In this document: positions 42,796 to 53,689 of the stretch, one piece after another
Layout: every line of letters begins with the position of its first letter
Numbering within the stretch: position 1 is the stretch's first letter
The notes under the pieces: model-generated
Databases searched by the model: none
The model's input: only the letters and a program-made list of their open reading frames with translations
What the model was told of the DNA's origin: nothing
Position numbers and translations under genes: made by a program
Assembly (NCBI GenBank): GCA_964006375.1
Contig: OZ023266.1
Span: forward strand, 13,590,565 to 13,654,564
DNA from: Tillus elongatus
Lineage: Eukaryota > Arthropoda > Insecta > Coleoptera > Cleridae
Length of the DNA stretch: 64,000 bases
Direction: 5' to 3'

Positions 42796-44526
42796 CTGAC
42801 CAAGGACCAGCTAGTAAGCAATTCGCTGGTCTGCCACCATTCGCCTAGAGCCGTCATATTGAGATCCCATCATCCTGGAGGAGGTTCGGTGACCCCTAAG
42901 ATCAACCCTGTGTGCCGAACCACAAAGCCGTTTCCCCAGGAAGTCGCACCTGTACAATGAGGCACCTCCAGCATCCTAGGCTGGATGGATACGATCATCG
43001 CTCTGGAGGCAGCAGTCTGAATCTCGAGCTAAGCACATCATTTATCTGCAATTTTTTTTAAAGTAGTGTATGCTCCACAACTCATCTCAACAGTGTTATA
43101 TGCCAATTTAAAGTAGTTAATTTGTATTTCTCCTTTAGTTAAATTTGCTTAATTAAATCGAGCTGCATTATATAACTTCAATAATCTTTTAATAAACTAA
43201 TTTTACTTATAACTCCTGACTTTTATTTGTACATCTTAAAACCCACCGACTGCAAGTGCTGAATCCCACGCCCTGCGTTGATTTATATTATCTTTGTGCC
43301 CCGACTGAGTAGCCAAACTAAAGGTGATTCATTAATTCTTTAATAAATACCTAGGGCATAATAAAATTTTGTTATAAATATTTGGCAGGTTCGTTGTGTT
43401 AAATTTAGTACCACGGGCGTCAATGTTCTTTGCAAGTATCAAGACCTGGTAGTCCAGTGTAGACTTGGACAAAAGCTAGATTCATACACTCGCGAATTGC
43501 GAAATCGCAGTGAAACATATTCCTATTGGTTTATTTAAAATAATATCGTAAAACTGTTTTTTTTTTAGATTTTATAAATGTGTTTGAGTAATTTTTGTGT
43601 GCATACAGTTAGAAGTGATTTTTAATCAAACTTATGACTCTTAACACACGATCTAAATGTCTTCTCTACTTTTAAGTTTGTGTAGCTCCAATGTTAATTA
43701 AGGGCCACCCTTTATTATACTTACTTATCTTGTGTTTATAAATGTAATATAAACATAAAAAAAAGAAACAGCAAGTGATTTATTTATTTTAGTGTTGTAT
43801 TCGATATTATCTGAAAAAGGCATTATAGGCGACGCTGCGGGATGTAATTTTGGTAAATTTACTGCATTTAGGGTTTTTTGAATTTTTTTTTCAGAAACAT
43901 CTTAGAACCCTCCTTGGATGCACAAGCCATAAGGCAAATTTGTTGCAAACAATCCCCAAGAAAGTAAGGGACCAAGAATGAATAAGGGTGCTGGGTGAGG
44001 AGGAAATATGAGCGGAAAATGCTAAAAAAAAATTTAGTCGGACTTTGAAAATATGCATTTTTCACATTTTGCAACAATATCTCCTTTAAACTTTGTCTAC
44101 CCCGCATCGCATCCATATTCGCCCAGGTCCAGTAACTTTCTTGGGGGTTGCTCCCAGGAAATTGTTCTTTATGCTTTGTAGGTAGTTGTATGCATGCACA
44201 AGGGGAAAAAGAACCCCCTATGTTTTTGGGTGAGGGGGCAGAAACCCTCTTCGACCTGGGGGTTCTTCTTCCCCTTCTGTATGCATATAATTACCGCCAA
44301 TGCATGAACCACAGGATTTTTTTTATGTTGAGCTTTCTAATGTTTTTTTGTTGAGTATATTTCCTGTTTATCAATCTTTGAGTTTTGTATCCAAATTACT
44401 GTCTAAATATTTATGATAGAGCTCACGTTTTTGCTTGCTTTTCTTTACCTTATTTTTTACTGTTCCTAAATAAATAAAGTAATGTTTTATAACTTTTAAT
44501 ATAAGGCTAAATCACTGTAATATATT
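42796..44526. other. DNA without recognised gene
   Basis: Open stretches at 43868-44116 and 44148-44354 have no family resemblance, no splice context and low-complexity ends. No shared repeat was identified. Confidence 0.4.
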
Positions 44527-44575
44527 ATTCTTATGAAAATTCACTACCTTAACGCACTTGCTGCATCCCGAACAT
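44527..44575 (-). repeat. TAR family end fragment
   Basis: TTATTCTTATGAAAATTCAC, TACCTTAACGCACTTGCTGC and ATCCCGAAC match the family end. Confidence 0.65.
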
Positions 44576-44788
44576 TTTATGTATGCAGTAGTAGCCAAAA
44601 GATAGCACTTAAACTAAGCTGTCAAGGTCAGCCATTGACTGCACGACAAAAATTAGCTACCGTAATAATAGTGGCGAGAGGCATTTTTTACATAACCGTT
44701 CATTTAAAACCTTTTTAACTAAAAATGTATTTGTATATTAATTTTGCCTTAAAAATAAATAATTCAAAAGACTAAATACATTACTTAC

Positions 44789-45078
44789 TATAAATTACTG
44801 CCGCTGATTGGCGTTGTTGGTTCAGAGTGAATGCTGCCTGCCTCTGAGGAGGCAATGCTCTGTTCGATGGACTCAAAAAAGTCCGTAGCTTCTGCCGCTA
44901 TCTCTGCGCCAGCTTCGTTACATGCAGGAGATACTATGTCGGACATGCACAGTAAGGGAGGCAAATGAATAGTGAATATAAGTTTCAGACGTTGCGTAGC
45001 GTCTGCGGTCGACGTCAAACCAATGGCCGCAGCCAGTTCCCTGAAGTTCAAGTATCCATCACGATTATTATCCATTAA
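44789..45078 (-). CDS. TBC1D9: TBC1D8/9-like gene, EF-hand exon (last one found)
   Basis: Acceptor TTCTCTTCTAG on the minus strand, exon starts at 45078 in phase 0. [20 protein letters not shown] gives a complete 12-residue EF-hand loop ([12 protein letters not shown]), with acidic or amide residues at positions 1, 3, 5, 9 and 12, as in TBC1D8/9 proteins where a C-terminal EF-hand follows the TBC domain. [17 protein letters not shown] and an acidic/serine-rich tail ([19 protein letters not shown]) follow. The end is ambiguous: codons run to NLstop (TAG at 44790-44788), yet GTAAGT starts at 44788 and would splice in phase 2. Vertebrate relatives carry a further C-terminal region, which was not found downstream. 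Confidence 0.85.
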
Positions 45079-45134
45079 CTAGAAGAGAAAATAAAAACAC
45101 ACTACATGTAGGAGGTTAGAGAATTTAACACATA

Positions 45135-45420
45135 TACATGGTGCCCCATAATTAATTGGACATTAGCTAAGGGGTGATAACTGGTACAAAAATAAAGCGA
45201 TTGGGCTCAACATGCCTTAGTAAAATCTGTTTTTGTTTTACAGGGTGTTGAAATAATTTTTCTTAAAACTATTTTTTTCAAATATCTTTAAAGTGGTTCA
45301 ACATATTATTATGAAATGTGGCATGGTATTATTAGGTATCACGTGTAATACTTTGTGTAAAAGTCTTGTTTGTGTAAAATTTTTCTACTGTTTACACTAA
45401 TAATCCAGATGTTTTTGTTC
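45135..45420 (+). mobile_element. mariner-like element end fragment
   Basis: TACATGGTGCCCCATAATTA and ACAGGGTGTTGAAATAATTT resemble the ends and subterminal repeats of CAGGGTG-type mariner/MITE elements in this window. No opposite end was recognised. Lies in a TBC-gene intron. Confidence 0.3.
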
Positions 45421-45469
45421 CATCATATGGTTTTAGTAGGACAGTTGATATTGGTATGTGCAGAATAAG

Positions 45470-47056
45470 TATGGAGAATAAGATATGTCAATTAAGCCTA
45501 GAATGTGCTCAGGACTGGATGATATTTCTGCTTATTTCTTGAGGAAGTGTATTCATACGGTTAACTCAGCCATTACCACTATCTTTTTAATTTGTCACTG
45601 ACTGCTGGTGTCTTTCCTGGAGTGTGGAAGAGTGGTTACCTGAGCCCTGTGCATAAGGGTGGTTTAAAAAGTGATATCAAGAACTACAGATGTGTTTCTT
45701 TTCCTTCAGAGATTCCAACATTTTTTGACAGCCTTGTGTTTGATCGGATTTCACCACTTTGCAGGGGCCTGATGATTGAGCAGCATCATGGATTCTTGGG
45801 TGGAAGATCAGTTGGTACTAATTTGTTCATATACCAGCAGTATATCATTGAGGCTTTTGAGAATTCTCTTCAGGTTGACTCTGTTTATACGGATTTCTCC
45901 AAGGCTTTTGAGAGGGTTAACCACAAGTTATTGATTGCCAAAATCTCTGCTTTGGGTTTCCATGGCATTATGTTGAGATGGGTTGAGAGCTTTTAGACGT
46001 GCCGTTGTCAATATGTGAAGATTGGTGATAATGTTTCTAATCATGTTGCGGTGACATCTGGTGTGCCTCAGGGGTCACATTGTGGCCCGCTGCTTTTTAA
46101 CTTTTTTATAAATGACATCTCAGAGGTTTTACTGAATTGTGAATTTTTACATATGATCTCAAGCTATTTTTGACTGTGAACTCCCCAGATTTGAATTTAG
46201 AGAAGTGTGTGACTGTCACGTTCTCCAGACTTCGTCAGACTCATTCATTTGACTATGATATTGATGGTGTTCCACTGCGAAGAGTGGAGGAGGTTTGTGA
46301 CTTGGGGGTTACCTTTGATGTGAAGCTGATGTTCGTTGGGCGCTGTGAGTCTGTTGTTTCTAGAAGCATGAGAATGCTGGGATTTGTGTGTCGGGTGGCT
46401 TGGGAATTTTCTGTGGTGACCATTGGGGCTCTTTATTGTGCTTTAGTCAGACCAATTTTGGAGTATGCTTCCATCATATGGGCAGCCATACTATGCCATT
46501 CATATTGAGTTTCTTGAATGTATGCAGAGAAAGTTCCTTCGGTTTTGTTCATGGAGGCTGGGTTTTGCCAGGAGAGGTCATGATTATGTGCAGCTCATGC
46601 ATGAATTAAATTTAAAAGCATTGGAGTCTCGTAGATGGAATGCTGACATGTGCCTCTTATTTAAGTTATTTGAGTTAATATGAATGTAGCAGAATGCTGG
46701 CCAGTTTTTTTTCAGTTCTTTGCAGGTACTCTCCATGAAATGATGCACTTGCATGAGAGAGTATGCTGGTGACTGGTTGCGATGTTGGATGGGATGGGAG
46801 AACAAAGCAGTTTTTTTTTGTCAGTTTGATTCATAGATTCCCAAAATCCTACACACAAGCTAAGTTTCTGTTTGAAAGTTGTTTATTTTTAGGGTTTATG
46901 TTTTGCGGAATCAGTAGGTTTGCTTTATTATTATATAGCAAAATATGTAATTTGTTTTTCGTTTATTTTGTACCATATTTTGTATTTTCTTTTGTTGAAA
47001 ATTTGTTTTGTATTCTTTTTTTTGAAAATAAACTTTATTATTATTATTATTATCAT
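45470..47056 (+). mobile_element. LINE-A-related copy 3: diverged Jockey/CR1-like pseudogene
   Basis: Open pieces 45592-45996 and 46170-46680 read GVFPGVWKSGYLSPVHKGGL, IEQHHGFLGGRSVGTNLFIY, VYTDFSKAFERVNHKLLIAK, then a stop at 45994, then VTSGVPQGSHCGPLLFNLFI. The FADD region is deleted (only ICELLHM-like residue remnants). The thumb region follows: RRVEEVCDLGVTFDVKLMFV, LYCALVRPILEYASIIWA. It ends with AATAAACTTTATTATTATTA at 47028-47053. It resembles LINE-A in order and residues but is far more diverged. Inserted in a TBC-gene intron. Confidence 0.85.
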
Positions 47057-47254
47057 TAATGAGCATTAGGCTCGAATTTATTGCTGAAGCAGGGCATGCG
47101 GCTGCTTCTTACTAATAAACCTATCTGGCCAGATTATATACATAACGACTTTCAATGTAAAATTTATCTTAGAGCTTGACCAAAAATCATAATATGCATT
47201 GTTGATTCCGAAGTCTTTCCGGTTCTCGGGGTCTCGAAGGGGTAGGCGGCCTGT

Positions 47255-47672
47255 CTAACCAATCAGACAGCCGTTCGAGAACATTCTCACGACTCTGATT
47301 GGCCAAAAAGTTAAGTTTCCAGGGTGACATCTTCGGCTTGACCAACATTGCTTAACATGCTCAGGGTGACCAACTTCATTTTGGTGTTGATAGTCGGCTC
47401 GTGGGTGTGGCAAAAAAAGGCGTCGAAAATAACGACGGAACATAATAGCTGAGTTATTGTCAATATTGATAAGCTGACATTTCTATCCTATGTTACGTTT
47501 TAACCACTTAATAAAAACTATTGTGTTCTACTCCCGATTATTATTGAAATAGACCTCCTTGTTAGTGTTTCCCGAGTTCGTAAGCAGCGTAGATAAGCTA
47601 AATAGTTGTGAATACCTAGATGTCGAACTAGTACAGTTATCTGTCTAAAGTGTCAGAATTTTGTAGAAAGGG
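47255..47672 (+). promoter_or_regulatory. candidate promoter with inverted CCAAT boxes, heat-shock-like palindrome and a downstream splice donor
   Basis: CCAATCAG at 47259-47266 and its inverse CTGATTGG at 47295-47302 flank GAGAACATTCTC (47277-47288), which contains the GAAnnTTC core of a heat-shock element. The stretch is richer in G+C than its surroundings. About 370 bp further, AGAAAGG/GTAAGTAT at 47672 is a strong donor on the plus strand, as expected for a noncoding first exon. No matching downstream coding exon was found on the plus strand in the window. It lies inside a TBC-gene intron on the opposite strand. Confidence 0.3.
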
Positions 47673-47846
47673 TAAGTATCCACTTTAATTAAACTAAATC
47701 CTTGTTTAAATTACACAATTTTAACCTGAACACTAAATTATCATAATTATTGATCAGTTTTTCTTTGGAAAATGAATCTTGATACTACTTTAGAAGGGGA
47801 AGTTTAGAAGGGTGGGTGGTTGGGGCACATTACACTAATTACTTAC

Positions 47847-48035
47847 AGCAAAAATTCTAGCAGCAATTTGCTCTGCAGTTTCTCCTTTACTCCATGGTGA
47901 AAAAGCAGCAAAAAGAATTTTGAAATAATCAAAATCAACTTTGTAAGCCTCGTATGGCTGCAAACTTGGGTCATGCTTTTCCGGTACATGTCTCTTCTGG
48001 CTTAAAACTTCCTCCCTGACCAGAGCTAATAGTTC
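47847..48035 (-). CDS. TBC1D9: TBC1D8/9-like gene, exon before the EF-hand exon
   Basis: Minus-strand acceptor TTATTTACAG and donor GCT/GTAAGT enclose 63 codons in phase 0: ELLALVREEVLSQKRHVPEK, then QPYEAYKVDFDYFKILFAAF, SPWSKGETAEQIAARIFA. This is the helical linker between TBC domain and EF-hand in TBC1D8/9 proteins. The intron to the previous exon is only 86 bp; the next, toward the EF-hand exon, is 2.8 kb and holds LINE-A copy 3. Confidence 0.85.
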
Positions 48036-48121
48036 CTGTAAATAATTTAATTTTAAACAGCAAGTTCTGATAAATCATACGAAACGTTAAACAGTAGATA
48101 CATTTTTCTTGTAACAATCAC

Positions 48122-48307
48122 CTGCAATTCTTGCTGATTAAAATAACCGTCTGCTGATACACTTCTAATTATATTTCTCTCACATGTGTCTTCCAATTCC
48201 TGTACAACCTTGATTCTATGTTTCAGTTTCAACCTTTCGATTTCGCCAGTCGTTAAAGAGCCATACTTTGTATAAGCATCGTAAACCAAATCCTGGATCG
48301 ATATACT
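48122..48307 (-). CDS. TBC1D9: TBC1D8/9-like gene, exon after the TBC domain
   Basis: Acceptor TTGATTTGCAG, donor CAG/GTGATT, 62 codons in phase 0: SISIQDLVYDAYTKYGSLTT, GEIERLKLKHRIKVVQELED, TCERNIIRSVSADGYFNQQE. The DL..AY..YG.LT...IE.LR..HR pattern is the conserved post-TBC helical part of TBC1D8/9. Confidence 0.88.
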
Positions 48308-48367
48308 CTGCAAATCAATATAAAATACAAAGTCTACTTAAAATACCTGTATAACTGACCTACATAC

Positions 48368-48726
48368 CCTCTTCTGTTGCTCGTAGCTTTTATTTCTGAT
48401 AGCGCCTCTACCTTCATCATTGTAAATCCCCATAAGATAATCGGACAACAGCTGCATAGCCTCTCCCTCGTCTCTGCACTTGATCAGCTCCTCCTGGTTC
48501 AATTCTAACAACATTAAGGCCACTTGGAATATCACCTTGGCGCCATCGTAGAAGAAACAGTCCATTATGTTGACTGCGCTCTCATACGGCATCACACACA
48601 GAAATATGGTTAGGAACCAGGAAAGAGAAATCATGTTGGTCATACCCAGCTGGTTCAACTTGTCGTGAAGCTGTGGAAGATGTCTCAGGATCAGATGTTC
48701 CAGGATGCCTTGATCTACTACTGCAC
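48368..48726 (-). CDS. TBC1D9: TBC1D8/9-like gene, C-terminal half of the TBC domain
   Basis: Acceptor TCTTAATACAG, donor AGG/GTATGT; entered in phase 1, left in phase 0. Residues GAVVDQGILEHLILRHLPQL, SLSWFLTIFLCVMPYESAVN, IMDCFFYDGAKVIFQVALML and CRDEGEAMQLLSDYL follow the TBC1D8/9 family closely, including the SLSWFL and MP.E.A..I.D.F..G motifs of the second TBC lobe. The following intron is only 60 bp. Confidence 0.93.
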
Positions 48727-49199
48727 CTGTATTAAGATCAGTAGTAGAACAATAGCTAATAACAATAGTAATATTTAACCTAATAGACAGAAAGATCAAA
48801 TTGACAAAGCATACCATAAAAGTAACATTCTGAAGTACACAGACATAAAAAATAAACATGGGATAATTTAAACACAGCGTATTCCACCTAAGCTCGCACA
48901 TTATAGGGATCTTTGGAACTAGGAGACATACTACTTTGGTTAAATTACTAAAAAAATTGAGTCTTCTGAGGCCTTTCACCATATTCTTTCAGAAATGTGA
49001 TGTTTGTAGCCGTCTGACAAAACTGAATATACAGTATGTCCCCGAATGGGGTTGCCAACAGGAGAAACTTTCTTATTTTCCATTTTCTGCGAAAAATGTA
49101 TTCTTCGCAATAGTTTTTCCTTCCCGTTCCAGAGAAACATCGAGAAATAAGTCGATTTTGAAAATTGATTAAGTTTTCATTACAACAATTCCAGTAGAA
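48727..49199. other. TBC-gene intron DNA without recognised content
   Basis: No shared repeat or coding feature was recognised. Confidence 0.4.
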
Positions 49200-49830
49200 A
49201 AATTAAACTACCAATAAAAATTTCACTCAATCCCTTCACTAAGTTCTTGAACGCACAGCTCAAACCTTCGATGCATGGCTATAACTTTTTTGGATCTCTT
49301 CTAGCGTAAAGATGCCAGAGCACCTCTGATTCTCGCCTTCAAACAATCTACATTCAGAGACAAATTAATCGCATAAACTATTTGTTTCAAACGGCCCCAA
49401 AGGTAAAAGTTTGCCATAGTCAAATCCGCGCTGCTCAGTGGCCATAAAACAGGACTACATCGACCGATCCAATTCTCTCTGAATTAGTGTTTTAACCATT
49501 CTACAACTATTCGAGCATAATGGGCAGGGCAAACATCTTGTGGAAAGTAACACCTAACGTGAAAGCTAATTGATAGATCGTCCGACCTTTCATTACGAAA
49601 TTGTTGTATAAATATGTGTTCCGATTAACTGTATTTTCAAAAAAATATGGTCCAATTATTCAATGGTAAAAAATGCACACCATAAGTTAACTTTGGCCTG
49701 ATATTGTCTATTATGAGAGATTGCGAGATAGGGATCGTGATGGCCTTAGCACCTCACATGCTGAAATGCAATAGTACCACAGGTTGAAAACATGGCTAGG
49801 AACTAGAATCTTCAGTTTTGATTCATGCTA
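49200..49830 (-). pseudogene. decayed mariner-superfamily transposase
   Basis: The minus-strand reading, with stops and frame slips, gives RPKLTYGVHFLPLNNWTIFF, ENTVNRNTYLQQF, then FPQDVCPAHYARIVVEWLKH and ENWIGRCSPVLWPLSSADLT, MANFYLWGRLKQIVYA. It aligns with the intact enzyme at 18912-19943 (ERWIGRTGPIHWPARSPNLN, PIDFYLWGDFKQLVYS). Two of the catalytic positions are visibly altered (QDVCPAH for QHDGATAH, LTMANFYLWG for LNPIDFYLWG). Dead relic. Confidence 0.7.
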
Positions 49831-50024
49831 AAATCTATATAAAAGAAGTGCAGGTACTACATTTAAAATAACATAATTGGCTTCACAGGCAACCACAAAT
49901 TTGTTGTAAAAAACCATTTTTGTTATTTTGTTTGCAGAAACAGGTTTTAGTGTGTTAACTGATACGGATCGTTCAAGCGACTAATAAGGAAAAGCACCTG
50001 CCCCATTAGGCAGCCGTATCGGAC

Positions 50025-50240
50025 CAGCTTTTCTATAAAAAAAATCTAATTTTTCCGAAAAAAATATGTATCAAAAACCAACAAAGTTATTTTTATGAAA
50101 TTTTGTTGGTATGTTGGCCTCATAAATACCTTACTACATACCAAAACTCAACTTTCTCAGTTTATAGAAAATTCAGGTATGCAAATTTGAAGCATTTAAT
50201 GAAAATTCGCTACCATAACGCACTTGCTGCATACCTAAAT
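50025..50240 (-). repeat. TAR family end half
   Basis: ACAAAGTTATTTTTATGAAA, CTTACTACATACCAAAACTC, GTTTATAGAAAATTCAGG and GAAAATTCGCTACCATAACG plus CACTTGCTGC match the distal half of TAR copy 3. Confidence 0.65.
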
Positions 50241-50799
50241 TTTCATATTACATTTACCTCAAATTTTCCATACACTACATGAAGAGTGAAAACTAAAAGT
50301 AAACAATAAATACGTTATTCTAAAGTATTAGCGGAGTCGATTTTGAGGTTATCTTCTTCTTTGTTTATGACGCCTGTAAAGAAAGCAAAAGAAGATAACC
50401 TCGAATTCGACTCGGCCCGCTGTCTGCTGTCAGTTGGCAAAATAACAAATGACATATAGATAGCAAGTGTTGCCAGATTAAACTAGGAGCGGGAGATGGC
50501 TTTTAGATACTGTGAAGAATGGGAAGCTTAATATTTATATATAATAAAACATAGTTCTACATTGCCACCAAACAAATTGAATTACTTTCATTTAAATTTT
50601 TATTTATTACTATACATTTTTCTGATATCTTCAGATTCAGATGAGAGTTGTGGAAATGGTAACCCCGCTGATTGTTTATTGTGACATATTTTTGTAGCCT
50701 GTTCGTTTGAAATTGGATTTGGTGCTTTTGTTTGCAATAGAGGCGAAACTCTGATATATCTGTCTGACCTTGCTTAACACAGGAACCCATTCAGGGAAT
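50241..50799. other. intron DNA; short inverted repeat near 50330-50410
   Basis: CGATTTTGAGGTTATCTTCT (50339) is followed about 40 bp later by its approximate reverse (AGAAGATAACCTCGAATTCGA), so this part can form a hairpin. Otherwise nothing recognised. Confidence 0.5.
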
Positions 50800-51105
50800 T
50801 TCAGGTTATATCGTAAATTATATATTTTATATTTAGTTACAACTCAAGATTTACTAAACCAATTGAGTTCAAATTTGGTAGGCAGGACCACTTATACGAT
50901 ATCCAAGTTTCAATTTCATATTTTTACTAGTTTAAAAGATATTGCGTTTTCAAAAAGGTTTTCGCATTTTTTCCTAAAAGTATTTGAGTGTCAAAACTGT
51001 CTAACAAACTCATCCAAGCTATTAACAAAATTAAGGGAATTGCCAAATTTGGTTTCGATTGATGAAGTCTGTTTTGAGTCATCGGTTGGATACATACATA
51101 CATAC

Positions 51106-52328
51106 TAGAGGTGTGCGAACCCAATTTTGTTCGAACCGAACTATGAACGAACCCAAGCAAATATGTTGCCTCGAACTTCAAACCTCTGAAATAGTATGTC
51201 TAAGGTTCACAGTCGAACTTCGAACTTATTAGAAATTCAAAATCGAACATTGAACTACCCAAAATTCTTCAGTGTTCATATATCATTTCATTAAATACAA
51301 AATTTAGGAATATTGTAACATACAATATTTGATATGTAAAAGATTCCCACTCTTTTTACAAAAAGGAAGGGTTTGACAAATTTGCAGGTTGATTGGGTGA
51401 AAATGCCTTCCAGTGCTGATCGTTGTGGAGATGGGTCAATGTTAAATCAAAACCACAAAAACAAAAAATATTTTAAACTTTTTTAGATTTCTAGATCTAT
51501 AGATAAGCTCACTTATAAATATGTTGTTTGGTATTGACTAGGCAGTTTTAGCCAACAGATTGAGAGGGTTCAAAGTGAGCATGATAGGTATATATAACAA
51601 TAAAAATTTTAAAAAATGGGAAACCGACTTCATTAAGAATAACTTAAAAACTACTGGTCAGTTCTTCATCAAATTTATATGGCACCACATGAGAAGCACC
51701 AGCTTTCAAATAAAAAAAGAACCATCACAATCGGTTTACCTATAAAAAAGTTCTGAGGTAACACAGATTTTAAAAAAATGCAGTCGAATTGAGAACCTCC
51801 TGCTTTTTTGAAGTCAGTAAAAAATAACCACTTACAAGTTTGAACTGTCTGCTGATTGTGAATATGTAACTGTTTTGGCTCACTGTGAAATAAAATGTAC
51901 GTTACCGATTGCCTTCGAACACTACCATCATAATGTTGTTACTGAAAAAGGTGTTTGGAGGCTAGGATATACAAGAAAAATAACTCTGTGATTGCTAAAT
52001 GGCTCTGTTGTGTCTCAATGTGTCCCACCTACTATGAAAAATATGCATGAGTGAAATCTCCTGAAATTATGCTATCGACTCAATGAGACTGATAACGAGT
52101 TTAAAGCGCCGCTACCGCGTTAAAGGTGCCGCAACTTCGCTACCTTTGGCAACATTCAATATCTGTAAAGTTAAATTTCGAAGTATTTCTGACCAACGAA
52201 GTTCGAACTATTTTAAAGAATTGCATATTTCGAACTACTTCAACATCGCTAGTGCGAACATATTTTCGAACCGAAGGTCGGTTCGAGTTCGGGTTCGGTT
52301 CGAAATTTCGAAGCTTCGCACACCTCTA
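51106..52328. mobile_element. hAT-like non-autonomous element (TAGAGGTGTGCGAA family), copy 2
   Basis: Ends TAGAGGTGTGCGAA and TTCGCACACCTCTA; flanks ATACATAC (51098-51105) and ACACATAC (52329-52336), an 8-bp target duplication with one change. It aligns with copy 1 throughout apart from an extra 230-bp block at 51593-51821. No transposase. Confidence 0.75.
51593..51821. mobile_element. MITE-like insertion inside hAT-like copy 2
   Basis: Absent from copy 1, where ATGATAGGTATA runs straight into AAATAACCACTT. The insert starts near AAAATGGGAAACCGACTTCA and ends CCTCCTGCTTTTTTGAAGTC, so GACTTC blocks face each other at the two ends. It also holds GCAGTCGAATTGAGAACCTCC, a motif I associate with widespread insect MITEs. 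Confidence 0.6.
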
Positions 52329-52344
52329 ACACATACATACATAT

Positions 52345-52596
<252 letters not shown>

Positions 52597-52970
52597 ATTT
52601 CAACTCAACTTGGATTTGGGTTCAAGGGGCCCTAATTCGCGCTCATTTGGAGAAATTTTTCAAAAGTCTTACCATCGACACATCTCCATTAGTTAATTTT
52701 CTTAATGACAATTCACTAAAAAGTAAGAGGAGTTTTTTTCACAATATTTCAGGAACAGTTACAGATATCACATTTCTGAAAAAAAATACCACAAGGCCTC
52801 AAAGCCCAAATTTTTCTTAGTTTAATTGAATTTGTATGTCTTCTAGTTTCAAAAAACCCCATAACGTGCAAGCTTAAGCATGACACCCTGTATAGCTAAT
52901 GTCAACATACCAGCAGCAATCTACATGTAATAATTTATCAGCTAGCCTATTCTAGAAACATTGAACTTAC

Positions 52971-53318
52971 CTATAACTCTGGTATTATAATAATCGGGCA
53001 GCAGATTCTCACAAAGAGTAGCCAACAACCAGAAAGCCTCTTCTTCGGAGCAGTATATTAAAAGGACGGATGCCACGATGTTCATGGCCTGACAGTACCC
53101 GATGCTGGGATTGTGCAAAGCATATGCTCTAAGTACTCGTCTCAGGGTGGATATTCCTATTTCATTCTGAAACGCTGGATGTTCAGGTAATGAGCGATGC
53201 AGGTCACGTTCTATCTCATCATTAGCAGAATTGTGATGGGACTGTACTGATTTAGAGAGGGCTCGGTCCACCATCATGCGATAGTAACCAGGATGAGAGG
53301 CTTTCTCGTTTGCTGCAC
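52971..53318 (-). CDS. TBC1D9: TBC1D8/9-like gene, catalytic exon of the TBC RabGAP domain
   Basis: Acceptor TTGTTCCTCAG, donor ATAG/GTAAGT, phase 1 to phase 1. The product activates GTP hydrolysis by Rab GTPases on endomembranes. The dual-finger signature is intact: [15 protein letters not shown] supplies the arginine of the IxxDxxR motif, and [16 protein letters not shown] the glutamine of YxQ. Neighbouring blocks [20 protein letters not shown] and [20 protein letters not shown] are nearly diagnostic for TBC1D8/9. Flanking introns are 2.7 kb (with LINE-B copy 5) and 4.2 kb (with the mariner relic and hAT-like copy 2). Confidence 0.95.
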
Positions 53319-53571
53319 CTGAGGAACAAGTTTTTTTATTTTATTAGTCACCAATGATAATTAAAAATTAAACAATTAAATACTCTACACAATCAAAAAC
53401 CCAAAATTGATCATACGATGATCAAAAATTCTATTTTGATACTAAGCTGTGTAACGAAATTCTCGTTTCGTTCCGATGAACTCGTTTTTTTTTCGCAAAA
53501 CAAAACTCTGGAAATTTTCATAATTAACAGTTTTGACTAAATACCATTTTAAAACACCTGTATAGAAAAAA

Positions 53572-53635
53572 AAAGTTCGGGACACAGCAAGTGCATTATA
53601 GTAGTGAATTTTCATAAGAACTGTACACTATTGGC
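53572..53635 (+). repeat. TAR family end fragment
   Basis: GTTCGGGACACAGCAAGTGC, ATTATAGTAGTGAATTTTCA and TAAGAACTGTACACTA match the family start in forward orientation. The sequence GTACACTA is the reverse of TAGTGTAC seen beside the fragment at 3755, so it may belong to the true terminus. Confidence 0.65.
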
Positions 53636-53689
53636 AACGTATATTATTAAAACTAATTCTTTAAGTTTAAATTTAAGCAAAGTGGTGGC

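Noticed and set aside
43868..44116. Minus-strand 82-codon frame as a gene
   Set aside because: No start context, homology or splice structure; ends in low-complexity Lys-rich sequence.
47255..47443. Minus-strand 62-codon frame
   Set aside because: No motif; the interesting signal there is regulatory-looking and on the other strand.
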